64,000 bases of DNA from an uncultured Agrobacterium sp. GTDB taxonomy: Bacteria > Pseudomonadota > Alphaproteobacteria > Rhizobiales > Rhizobiaceae. The DNA is taken from assembly GCA_913777615.1 (NCBI GenBank), contig CAJYTK010000009.1, positions 124,001-188,000 of the forward strand, read 5' to 3'. Positions within the stretch are counted from its first letter, which is position 1. Every line of letters starts with the position of its first letter. Shown here piece by piece: positions 57,217-64,000 of the stretch. The notes below the pieces were generated by a model, which saw only the letters and a program-made list of their open reading frames with translations, had not been told where the DNA came from and made no database searches. A program made the position numbers and the translations under genes.

Positions 57217-57879
57217 TTAGCCGTTTTGCGTCAACGGCGAGATCAGCACTTCCACGCGACGGTTCTGGGCGCGGCCGTCGGGCGTTGCGTTGGATGCCAC
57301 TGGCTGCGACGGGCCGAAGCCCATGGTGGACATGCGGCGCTGATCGACGCCCTGGCTTCCCAAATAATTGGCAACCGAGGCGGCACGACGCTGCGAGAGC
57401 AACTGGTTGTGGTTCAGGCTGCCGGTGGAGTCGGTAAAGCCGTTGACGTCGATATAGGTCTTGTTGAACTTGTTCAGAACGATCGCCACAGAGTTCAGCG
57501 TCGGGTAGAATGGCGGAATCACCTGGTCTTGATCGGTTGCGAAGGTGATGTTGGACGGCATGTTGAGAACGATGCTGTCGCCACGGCGCGTCACCGATAC
57601 GCCTGTACCCTGCAGCTGCTGGCGCAGTTCCGCTTCCTGATTGTCCATATAGCCGCCGATCGCGCCACCGGCGAGCGCGCCGATACCAGCACCGATCAGG
57701 GCGTTGCGGCCCTTGTTGCCGCCGCCGATGGCTAGGCCGCCAACCGCACCGGCCAGCGCGCCAAGCCCGGCACCGCCCGCCATGTTGGAGACCTTCTGCT
57801 CACCCGTATAGGGGTCGGTCGTGGTGCAGGCGGACAGGTAGGTTGCGGCAAGCGCAAGAACAGCAAACTTCTTGATCAT
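57217..57879 (-). CDS. OmpA-family outer-membrane lipoprotein (YiaD-like)
   Basis: About 220 residues. I use the ATG at 57879; an ATG at 57888 directly after GGAGCA is equally possible. The signal peptide ends in the lipobox L-S-A-C. Next comes a Gly-rich hydrophobic segment (repeats of G-x-G-A-L-A-G-A), a glycine-zipper type that may insert in the membrane. The C-terminal 110 residues are an OmpA domain that binds peptidoglycan: VNGFTDSTGSLNHNQLLSQRRAASVANYL and the closing N-R-R-V-E-V-L-I. It probably links outer membrane to cell wall. Confidence 0.93.
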   Translation of the reverse strand: MIKKFAVLALAATYLSACTTTDPYTGEQKVSNMAGGAGLGALAGAVGGLAIGGGNKGRNALIGAGIGALAGGAIGGYMDNQEAELRQQLQGTGVSVTRRGDSIVLNMPSNITFATDQDQVIPPFYPTLNSVAIVLNKFNKTYIDVNGFTDSTGSLNHNQLLSQRRAASVANYLGSQGVDQRRMSTMGFGPSQPVASNATPDGRAQNRRVEVLISPLTQNG

Positions 57880-57946
57880 TGAAATCATTGCTCCGTGAGT
57901 TTTTGGAGGTAAGACACAGCAATTCTGGCATTTTCACGGTCGCTAC

Positions 57947-59197
57947 TCACTCTGCCGCGTCCTTTTGGCCAAAACGTTTTTCGATATAGTCGATGACCAG
58001 CGCCTCGAAGTCCTGGGCGATATTCGGTCCGCGCAGTGTCAGCGCCTTTTCGCCATCGATGAAGACAGGTGCCGAAGGGCTCTCACCCGTGCCGGGTAAC
58101 GAAATGCCGATATCGGCATGCTTGCTTTCGCCCGGGCCATTGACGATGCAGCCCATGACGGCGACGTTCAGCGCCTCGACGCCTGGATATTTCTCACGCC
58201 AGACGGGCATGTTCTTGCGAATGTCGTTCTGGATATTCTGTGCCAGTTCCTGGAAGACGGTAGACGTCGTGCGCCCGCATCCCGGACAGGCCGCGACCAC
58301 GGGGATGAACTGACGAAAGCCCATGACCTGCAAAAGTTCCTGCGCCACCTGCACCTCGCGGGTGCGGTCGCCATTCGGCTCCGGCGTCAGAGATACACGG
58401 ATCGTGTCACCAATACCCTGTTGCAACACATAGCCCATGGCAGCAGACGAGGCGACAATGCCCTTCGAACCCATGCCGGCTTCGGTGAGGCCGAGATGCA
58501 GCGCGTGGTCGGAGCGCTCCGAGAGCATGGAATAGACCGCGATCAGGTCCTGAACCTGGCTGACCTTGGCAGACAGAATGATGCGGTTGCGTGGCAGGCC
58601 GATCTCTTCGGCGAGCTCGGCGGAAATCAGCGCCGATTGCACGATGGCTTCACGTGTGACCTGACGGGCGGACAGCGGAAAGCCGGCGTCCTTGTTCTTG
58701 TCCATCAGACTGGTCAGCAGTTCCTGGTCGAGCGACCCCCAGTTGACGCCGATGCGCACCGGCTTGTCATAGCGGATCGCCATCTCGATGATGTCACCGA
58801 ACTGCTTGTCCTTCTTGTCCTTGAAGCCGACATTACCGGGATTGATGCGGTACTTTGCCAGAGCCTCGGCACAGGCCGGATGATCGGCCAAGAGCTTGTG
58901 GCCGATATAATGAAAGTCGCCGACGAGCGGCACATCGATGCCAAGCCGCAGCAAACGGTCGCGGATTTTCGGAACGGCCGCAGCACTCTCGTCGCGGTCG
59001 ACCGTGATGCGGACGATTTCGGAACCGGCGCGATGCAGTGCCGCGACCTGTTGGACCGTTGCATCGATATCGGCGGTATCCGTATTGGTCATGGACTGCA
59101 CCACGACGGGTGCGCCACCGCCGACGATAACGCCGCCCACATCGACGGCAACGGAGGCGCGGCGTGGCTTCGGATCGTAATCGGAGTGTGCGTTCAT
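57947..59197 (-). CDS. ispG: 4-hydroxy-3-methylbut-2-enyl diphosphate synthase
   Basis: 416 residues, standard. The penultimate enzyme of the MEP isoprenoid pathway. An N-terminal TIM-barrel ([17 protein letters not shown]..., [21 protein letters not shown]) is followed by the [4Fe-4S] domain with ligands in C-P-G-C-G-R-T and G-C-I-V-N-G-P-G-E. It is separated by about 190 nt from the divergent-region MFS gene and ends 67 nt before the OmpA-like gene start on the same strand. Confidence 0.97.
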   Translation of the reverse strand: MNAHSDYDPKPRRASVAVDVGGVIVGGGAPVVVQSMTNTDTADIDATVQQVAALHRAGSEIVRITVDRDESAAAVPKIRDRLLRLGIDVPLVGDFHYIGHKLLADHPACAEALAKYRINPGNVGFKDKKDKQFGDIIEMAIRYDKPVRIGVNWGSLDQELLTSLMDKNKDAGFPLSARQVTREAIVQSALISAELAEEIGLPRNRIILSAKVSQVQDLIAVYSMLSERSDHALHLGLTEAGMGSKGIVASSAAMGYVLQQGIGDTIRVSLTPEPNGDRTREVQVAQELLQVMGFRQFIPVVAACPGCGRTTSTVFQELAQNIQNDIRKNMPVWREKYPGVEALNVAVMGCIVNGPGESKHADIGISLPGTGESPSAPVFIDGEKALTLRGPNIAQDFEALVIDYIEKRFGQKDAAE

Positions 59198-59338
59198 GAC
59201 GGTCTCTACAACTGCGGTGAGTGTGGTCTTTCAGGTGGATCAAGGCGAGCGCCTTGTCAACATCGAAGCAGTCAACTGGTAGTTTACTGCAATCGTGGCG
59301 AAATTCGAGCCTGTCTGCCAGCTTACCAAAACGAAAGG

Positions 59339-59359
59339 GCTTCCATGGGCAATGGAAGC
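59339..59359 (-). terminator. Terminator-like hairpin after the MFS gene
   Basis: Perfect 8-bp stem GCTTCCAT / ATGGAAGC with a 5-nt loop, 34 bp past the MFS stop codon at 59394. On the minus strand it is followed by CCCTTTCGTTTTGG, a broken T-tract. Confidence 0.6.
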
Positions 59360-59393
59360 GCTTTGATGAAGTGGAGCAGGCAAAGTCTAGTCT

Positions 59394-60581
59394 TCAGTGT
59401 CCACTTGCGCCATCCGCATGGCGTGCGAGCCTGGAGAGCAGCAGCACGACGACATGCAGAAGCGGAATGAACAGGAAGACGGTTGCAAGACCGGTATGTT
59501 CGGCAATGAAGCCGATGGCCGATGGTGCAACGAGAATACCGGAATAACCCATGGTGGTGACCACAGACAGACCGATCCCCGGCGCCAGTCCCGGCATGTT
59601 GCCCGCGGCGGAGAAGGCAATCGGCACCATGTTGGAAATGCCGATACCCGCAATGGCAAAGCCGATAATGGCGATGAACGCGTTGCCAGCTGTACCCGCG
59701 ATCAGAAGCCCGACGATCGACATGATCGAGCAGACCTGCAATGTGCGCACTGCTCCCAGACGCTCGCGCACCAGATCGCCGGCAAAGCGCATGACGGCCA
59801 TGGTGAGGGAGAAGGCGGCGAAGGCAAAGCCCGAAACGGCAACCGACGCACCAAGCTCGTTGCGCAGGTAGAGCGCGCCCCAATCAAGCACCGCACCCTC
59901 GGGCACCATGGAAAACAGCGCCATGAGGCCGATGATCCAGGGAAGCGGTGTAAGCGGCAGGCGGCCTTTCGGGCGCTCTTCTTCCGGATGCGGACGATCC
60001 ACCATGACGCGCGGCCAAGCGATCGCCAGCAGCGCTGCAGAAATGATGGTCAGGGCAATAGCGTGGCCGTAAATACCGATCTTGGTGATCAGCAAACCGC
60101 CAAGACCCGCGCCGATCAATCCGCCAAGGCTCCAAAAGGCGTGGCAGGAGGACATGATGGCGCGCCGCATGCCACGCTCCACAGCAACGGCATTTGCATT
60201 CATCGCCACATCCATGGCACCCGTCAGCCCGCCGAAGAGGAACACGGTGATCACGCCCGCCCAGACGGTGTTGGAGAGTGTGATGAGAAGCAGCGTCGGC
60301 ACAAAGATCGCCGCACAGAACAGCGTGACCGTGCGCGAGCCGACACGGGCGATCTGTGAACCGGCCACCGGCATACAGGAAAGCGAGCCAAGACCGAAGA
60401 CGAGAATGACCAGACCAAGTTCGCTCTCGCTCAGGGAAAGACGCTTGGCGAACTCGGGGATCATCGGCGCCCACGACCCCATCATGAAACCATTCATGAG
60501 GAACAGTAGGGAAACGCCGAAGCGTGTGCGCGTCATATAGGGGGTGCGGGCCGTGGAGACGGACATCGGGGAGCCGGTCAT
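59394..60581 (-). CDS. MFS transporter (YbjJ-like)
   Basis: 395 residues, about twelve hydrophobic segments. The pattern FLMNGFMMGSWAPMIPEFAKRLSLSESELGLVILVFGLGS, with G-S-R-T-V-T after helix 2 and a D-V-A-M-N-A-N-A-V-A-V-E-R loop, matches the YbjJ group of the major facilitator superfamily, whose substrates are mostly unknown. The start overlaps the DeoR-type regulator stop by 4 nt (ATGA) and has AAGGAC upstream. The pairing suggests that the DeoR protein controls this carrier, perhaps for a sugar or sugar phosphate derivative. Confidence 0.9.
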   Translation of the reverse strand: MTGSPMSVSTARTPYMTRTRFGVSLLFLMNGFMMGSWAPMIPEFAKRLSLSESELGLVILVFGLGSLSCMPVAGSQIARVGSRTVTLFCAAIFVPTLLLITLSNTVWAGVITVFLFGGLTGAMDVAMNANAVAVERGMRRAIMSSCHAFWSLGGLIGAGLGGLLITKIGIYGHAIALTIISAALLAIAWPRVMVDRPHPEEERPKGRLPLTPLPWIIGLMALFSMVPEGAVLDWGALYLRNELGASVAVSGFAFAAFSLTMAVMRFAGDLVRERLGAVRTLQVCSIMSIVGLLIAGTAGNAFIAIIGFAIAGIGISNMVPIAFSAAGNMPGLAPGIGLSVVTTMGYSGILVAPSAIGFIAEHTGLATVFLFIPLLHVVVLLLSRLARHADGASGH

Positions 60582-61402
60582 GCGGGCTGGTCCTTCAGTG
60601 AATGCGGATGGGATGAGGCACGGGTATTGCGCCCGGCAAGATGAATATCGAGCTTGTGTCTGCGCAGATCGCGGACAAAGGCTTCGTCGGCGTCATCTTC
60701 CAGAACAAGGGTGAGATCGGGGTTGAGCGGCGCCACATGGAAGGCAGCGCCAGCGCCCAGCTTCTCGCTGGTAATCGCAGCCATAGTTCTGCGGCTCGCC
60801 TTGCAGGCCAGTCGCTTGAACGTGGCGTCCTGATAGATATCGGCTGAAAGGCCGTCGGCAGCGGTCATGCCGCAGACGCCGAGGATACAGAGATCCGGCC
60901 GCATATCATCCAGCTGCGCAATAGCCGTCATATCGATGGCGGCACCGACGGCAGGATCGATCCTGCCACCGACGACGATCAGTTCCAGGTCGGCACGGCC
61001 TGAGAGTTCTGCCGCGATAACCGGCGTATTGGTGATGACGGTGAGCCCAACGCCCTCCGGCAGGTGTCGGGCGATGGCAAGATTGGTGGAACCCGCATCA
61101 AGGAAGATCGTCGCTCCTTGCGCGATGCACGCGGCAGCCGCTTGGCCGAGAGCATCCTTGCGGTCCTGCATATCCGTCATGCGATGGCTGAGTGGCACGG
61201 TCTTGCCACTGGAAATCAGTGCGCCGCCATAGACCCGTTCGCACAGGCCGCGCGCTGCCATATCGCGAAGATCGCGCCGGATCGTGTCGTCCGACACATC
61301 GAATGTCTGCGCCAGGTCCTGCGCTAGAACGCGCCCCTTGCTTTGCAGCTCGGCGAAGATGAGCGTCTGGCGCTCGCTGACAAAGTGATCGATCTTGGAC
61401 AT
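60578..61402 (-). CDS. DeoR/GlpR-family transcriptional regulator
   Basis: 274 residues. N-terminal helix-turn-helix with the DeoR recognition helix V-S-D-D-T-I-R-R-D-L-R-D-M near residues 35-47, followed by the sugar-phosphate sensor domain: G-G-A at the linker, IFLDAGSTNLAIARHLP, VVGGRIDPAVGA and a final DLTLVLEDDADE. DeoR proteins normally repress sugar or nucleoside operons and are released by phosphorylated sugars. It is translationally coupled to the MFS gene. Repeated ACATG boxes lie just upstream. Confidence 0.94.
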   Translation of the reverse strand: MSKIDHFVSERQTLIFAELQSKGRVLAQDLAQTFDVSDDTIRRDLRDMAARGLCERVYGGALISSGKTVPLSHRMTDMQDRKDALGQAAAACIAQGATIFLDAGSTNLAIARHLPEGVGLTVITNTPVIAAELSGRADLELIVVGGRIDPAVGAAIDMTAIAQLDDMRPDLCILGVCGMTAADGLSADIYQDATFKRLACKASRRTMAAITSEKLGAGAAFHVAPLNPDLTLVLEDDADEAFVRDLRRHKLDIHLAGRNTRASSHPHSLKDQPA

Positions 61403-61411
61403 TCGGCATCA

Positions 61412-61445
61412 ACATGTAGAATCGTGTATAAACATGCATACATGC
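61412..61445 (-). promoter_or_regulatory. Candidate operator/promoter of the DeoR-MFS operon
   Basis: Three ACATG(T/C) boxes at 61412-61417, 61432-61437 and 61440-61445 lie within 45 bp upstream of the DeoR start. On the minus strand TATACA (61430-61425) between the first two could be a -10 element. This layout suits autoregulation by the DeoR-type protein; no footprint evidence. Confidence 0.35.
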
Positions 61446-61468
61446 GGGATGCCTCACCTACAAGCAGA

Positions 61469-61492
61469 AATGCCCGCACAATGGCGGGCATT
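61469..61492 (-). terminator. Terminator-like hairpin after pyc
   Basis: Perfect 9-bp stem AATGCCCGC / GCGGGCATT with a 6-nt loop, 25 bp past the pyc stop codon. On the minus strand a short T stretch (TTTCTG) follows, so termination may be partial. Confidence 0.75.
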
Positions 61493-61516
61493 CTTGTCAC
61501 TCTTGATGTCGGTTCG

Positions 61517-64000
61517 TTACTGTGCGTAGACGACCAGCAAATCCTTGGCGTCGATCTGATCGCTTGGCCGAACAAGCACTTCGGCGATCTTGCCGTCCCG
61601 CTCGGCGTGAAGCGCGGTTTCCATCTTCATGGCCTCGATGGAAACCAGAACGTCACCGGCCTTTACCTCTTGACCGGCATTGGCGAAGACGCGGGAAATG
61701 ACACCCGGCATCGGCGCGCCGACATGCGCGGCATTACCTGGTTCTGCCTTCCGGCGGGCAGCGGCGCCCGTTGCGCCATGGGCGCGGTTCGGCACCTTGA
61801 TGCGACGCGGCTGGCCGTTGATTTCGAAGAACACCGTGACCATGCCCTTGTCATCGACGCCCGACGACGCCTGGTTGACGATGACGAGCGTCTTGCCGCG
61901 TTCGATATCGGCAAACAGTTCCTCGCCATCTTCCATGCCGTAGAAGTAAGCATGTGTCGGCAGCACAGACACCGGACCGTAGGTCTCCGAAGCCAGCGCG
62001 AAATCGGTGAACACCTTCGGATACATCAGGTAAGAGGCGAACTCGAAATCATCGACCGGACGCTCAAGCTTGGTTTCGATTGCCTTGCGCTCGGCCTCCA
62101 GATCGGCATCTTCCAGCAGCGAGCCTGGACGGACCGTGTAAGGCTTATCGCCCTTCAACGCCTTTTTCTGCAACGCTTCTGGCCAGCCACCCGGCGATTG
62201 GCCGAGATCGCCCTTCAGCATGGAGACGACCGAATCGGGGAAGGAGACTTCCTTCTCCGGGTTTTCGACATCGGCCACCGTCAGATCCTGGCTCACCATC
62301 ATCAGCGCCATGTCGCCGACGACCTTGGAGGATGGCGTGACCTTGACGATATCGCCGAACATCCTGTTGGCATCGGCATAGGCCTGCGCCACTTCGTGCC
62401 AACGGCTTTCGAGACCGAGCGAGCGCGCCTGCTCCTTGAGGTTGGTGAACTGGCCGCCGGGCATTTCGTGCAGATAGACTTCCGATGCCGGTCCCTTGAG
62501 ATCGCTTTCGAAGGCGACATACTGGTTGCGCACGGCTTCCCAATAGAAGGAAATGCGGCGGATCCACTCGGCGTCGAGACCGGTATCGCGCTCCGAACCG
62601 GCCAGCGCCTCGACGATGGAGCCGAGGCAAGGCTGCGACGTGGTGCCGGAGAAGGCGTCCATCGCCGCATCCACGGCATCCACACCTGCATCGACGGCGG
62701 CAAGAACTGTTGCGGCAGCAATGCCGGAGGTGTCATGCGTGTGGAAATGGATCGGCAGGCTGGTGGCTTCACGCAGCGCCTTGAACAGCACCTTGGCGGC
62801 GGCAGGCTTGAGAAGGCCAGCCATGTCCTTGACGGCAATGATATGGGCGCCGGCCTTTTCCAGCTCGACTGCGAGGTTGGTATAATATTTGAGGTCGTAT
62901 TTCGGGCGCGCCGAATTCAGAAGATCACCCGTATAGCAGATCGTCGCTTCGCAGAGTTTGTTCTCTTCGGCGATCGCATCCATCGACACGCGCATGTTTT
63001 CGACCCAGTTCAGGCAGTCGAAGACCCGGAACAGGTCCACGCCACCCTTGGCCGCCTGACGGACAAAGTATTTGACGACATTATCTGGATAGTTCTTGTA
63101 GCCGACGCCGTTGGCGCCACGCAAAAGCATCTGCAAGAGCAGGTTCGGCGCGCCTTCGCGGATCAGCGCCAGACGCTCCCACGGGTCTTCGGTGAGAAAG
63201 CGCATGGAGACGTCGAAGGTCGCGCCACCCCAACATTCCAGCGAGAGAAGCTGCGGCAGGGCCTTGGCATACACACTTGCAACGCGAGAAATGTCATGAG
63301 TGCGCACGCGCGTTGCCAGAAGCGACTGATGGCCGTCGCGCATGGTGGTGTCGGTGACGAGAACACGCTTTTCGTTGCGCATCCACTCGGCAAAGCCCTT
63401 TGGCCCAAGTGTGTCCAAAAGCTGCTTGGTGCCATCCGGCGTTGGCGCGTCGATGTAGGGCACGACAGGCTTGACGGCCTTGTCGGAGGGCGTTGCGCGG
63501 CCCTTGGTCTCCGGGTGACCGTTGACTGTGACATCGGCCAGATAGGTGAGAAGCTTGGTGGCTCGGTCCTGACGCTTCACCTGGGCAAAAAGCTCTGGCG
63601 TCGAGTCGATGAAGCGCGTCGTGTAGGTGTTGTTGCGGAAGCTCTCGTGACCGATGATAGCCTCAAGGAAGGTGAGGTTTGTCGCCACGCCACGAATACG
63701 GAATTCGCGCAGCGCACGATCCATACGGCTGATCGCTTCATCCGGCTGCGGCGCCCAGGCGGTCACCTTGACAAGAAGCGGATCGTAATAGCGGGTGATC
63801 ACGGCGCCGGTATAGGAGGTGCCACCATCCAGACGAATGCCGAAGCCCGAAGCAGAACGATAGGCCGTGATACGTCCGTAGTCCGGAATGAAATTGTGCT
63901 CGGGATCTTCGGTGGTGATACGGCACTGCAGCGCGTGGCCGTTAAGACGGATATCCTTCTGCTCGGGAACGCCCGATTCCGGCGTGCCGATGGCAGCCCC
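61517..64000 (-). CDS. pyc: Pyruvate carboxylase, C-terminal part (5' end outside window)
   Basis: 827 codons are visible and the frame stays open to the right edge, so the N-terminal biotin-carboxylase lobe is cut off. The first visible residues are the biotin-carboxylase C-terminal domain (A-L-Q-C-R-I-T-T-E-D-P near the edge). Then comes the carboxyltransferase TIM barrel, with D-T-T-M-R-D-G-H-Q-S-L-L-A-T-R, RVFDCLNW and HFHTHDTSG metal/pyruvate residues. Last is the biotinyl domain with E-A-M-K-M-E near the end. It forms oxaloacetate from pyruvate and bicarbonate with ATP. The stop is TAA at 61517-61519. Confidence 0.98.
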   Translation of the reverse strand, partial: GAAIGTPESGVPEQKDIRLNGHALQCRITTEDPEHNFIPDYGRITAYRSASGFGIRLDGGTSYTGAVITRYYDPLLVKVTAWAPQPDEAISRMDRALREFRIRGVATNLTFLEAIIGHESFRNNTYTTRFIDSTPELFAQVKRQDRATKLLTYLADVTVNGHPETKGRATPSDKAVKPVVPYIDAPTPDGTKQLLDTLGPKGFAEWMRNEKRVLVTDTTMRDGHQSLLATRVRTHDISRVASVYAKALPQLLSLECWGGATFDVSMRFLTEDPWERLALIREGAPNLLLQMLLRGANGVGYKNYPDNVVKYFVRQAAKGGVDLFRVFDCLNWVENMRVSMDAIAEENKLCEATICYTGDLLNSARPKYDLKYYTNLAVELEKAGAHIIAVKDMAGLLKPAAAKVLFKALREATSLPIHFHTHDTSGIAAATVLAAVDAGVDAVDAAMDAFSGTTSQPCLGSIVEALAGSERDTGLDAEWIRRISFYWEAVRNQYVAFESDLKGPASEVYLHEMPGGQFTNLKEQARSLGLESRWHEVAQAYADANRMFGDIVKVTPSSKVVGDMALMMVSQDLTVADVENPEKEVSFPDSVVSMLKGDLGQSPGGWPEALQKKALKGDKPYTVRPGSLLEDADLEAERKAIETKLERPVDDFEFASYLMYPKVFTDFALASETYGPVSVLPTHAYFYGMEDGEELFADIERGKTLVIVNQASSGVDDKGMVTVFFEINGQPRRIKVPNRAHGATGAAARRKAEPGNAAHVGAPMPGVISRVFANAGQEVKAGDVLVSIEAMKMETALHAERDGKIAEVLVRPSDQIDAKDLLVVYAQ

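Noticed and set aside
58118..59470. 450-codon frame antisense to ispG
   Set aside because: Shadow frame spanning ispG and its upstream gap; no family, no initiation signals.

Overview
The window reads as a stretch of ordinary chromosome from an alphaproteobacterium of the Rhizobiaceae (Agrobacterium/Rhizobium group). Support comes from a GC-rich, densely packed layout, a ybhL-type leader RNA, a SAM-II riboswitch in front of metA, an IalB-family protein, UPF0314/DUF2585, DUF2794 and DUF1223 proteins, long Ala-rich tails on ribosomal proteins, and rhizobial-type dispersed palindromes. I see no tRNA, rRNA, CRISPR array, insertion sequence, phage or defence island. Most of the sequence is core housekeeping DNA.

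Layout. 1-4 kb: start of an M3-type peptidase (partial), a MarR regulator, argG, an SDR enzyme and a LysE-type exporter. 4-10 kb: a DUF3829 lipoprotein, a three-gene ABC importer of the PF04392 (TrpXYZ-like) class, and an isolated membrane-anchored M48-like protease; this is the most accessory-looking part. 10-20 kb: rlmN, an IalB-like protein, small conserved genes (DUF1232, phhB, thpR), a tesA / YbbA-YbbP divergent block, ybhL with its leader RNA, DUF2794 and DUF1223. 20-27 kb: acnA, then the divergent cytochrome c maturation operon ccmABCDG (ccmD is a 58-codon gene) and a membrane diguanylate cyclase. 28-33 kb: an operon dapF-mtaB-ftsY-ispZ-DUF2585. 33-38 kb: leuC, an MFS transporter and an amino-acid ABC permease/binding-protein pair without an ATPase. 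38-43 kb: the ffh-chorismate mutase-rpsP-rimM-trmD-rplS block, interrupted by an oppositely oriented TauE/SafE gene. 43-53 kb: a metallo-beta-lactamase-fold hydrolase, an M48 lipoprotein protease, thiBPQ under a TPP riboswitch, a VOC protein, and the thiamine diphosphokinase-uup pair. 53-59 kb: SAM-II riboswitch-metA, galM, mtgA, ispA, an OmpA-like lipoprotein and ispG. 59-64 kb: a DeoR regulator-MFS pair and the 3' part of pyc.

Functional links: thiamine uptake (thiBPQ) and conversion to TPP (diphosphokinase) are only a few kb apart, and uptake is TPP-controlled. Methionine entry (metA) is under a SAM-sensing RNA, and Glu111 points to acetyl-CoA rather than succinyl-CoA use. Both GTPases of the SRP pathway, ffh and ftsY, are present, in separate operons. 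ispA and ispG both serve isoprenoid synthesis.

I did not find a convincing new molecular system. The points most worth a second look are competing pairings in the ybhL leader, a duplicated pseudoknot strand between the SAM-II aptamer and its terminator, hairpins upstream of ffh, the TauE insertion in the ribosomal protein block, the ATPase-less ABC pair, and the isolated M48-like gene with its palindrome-bearing flank.
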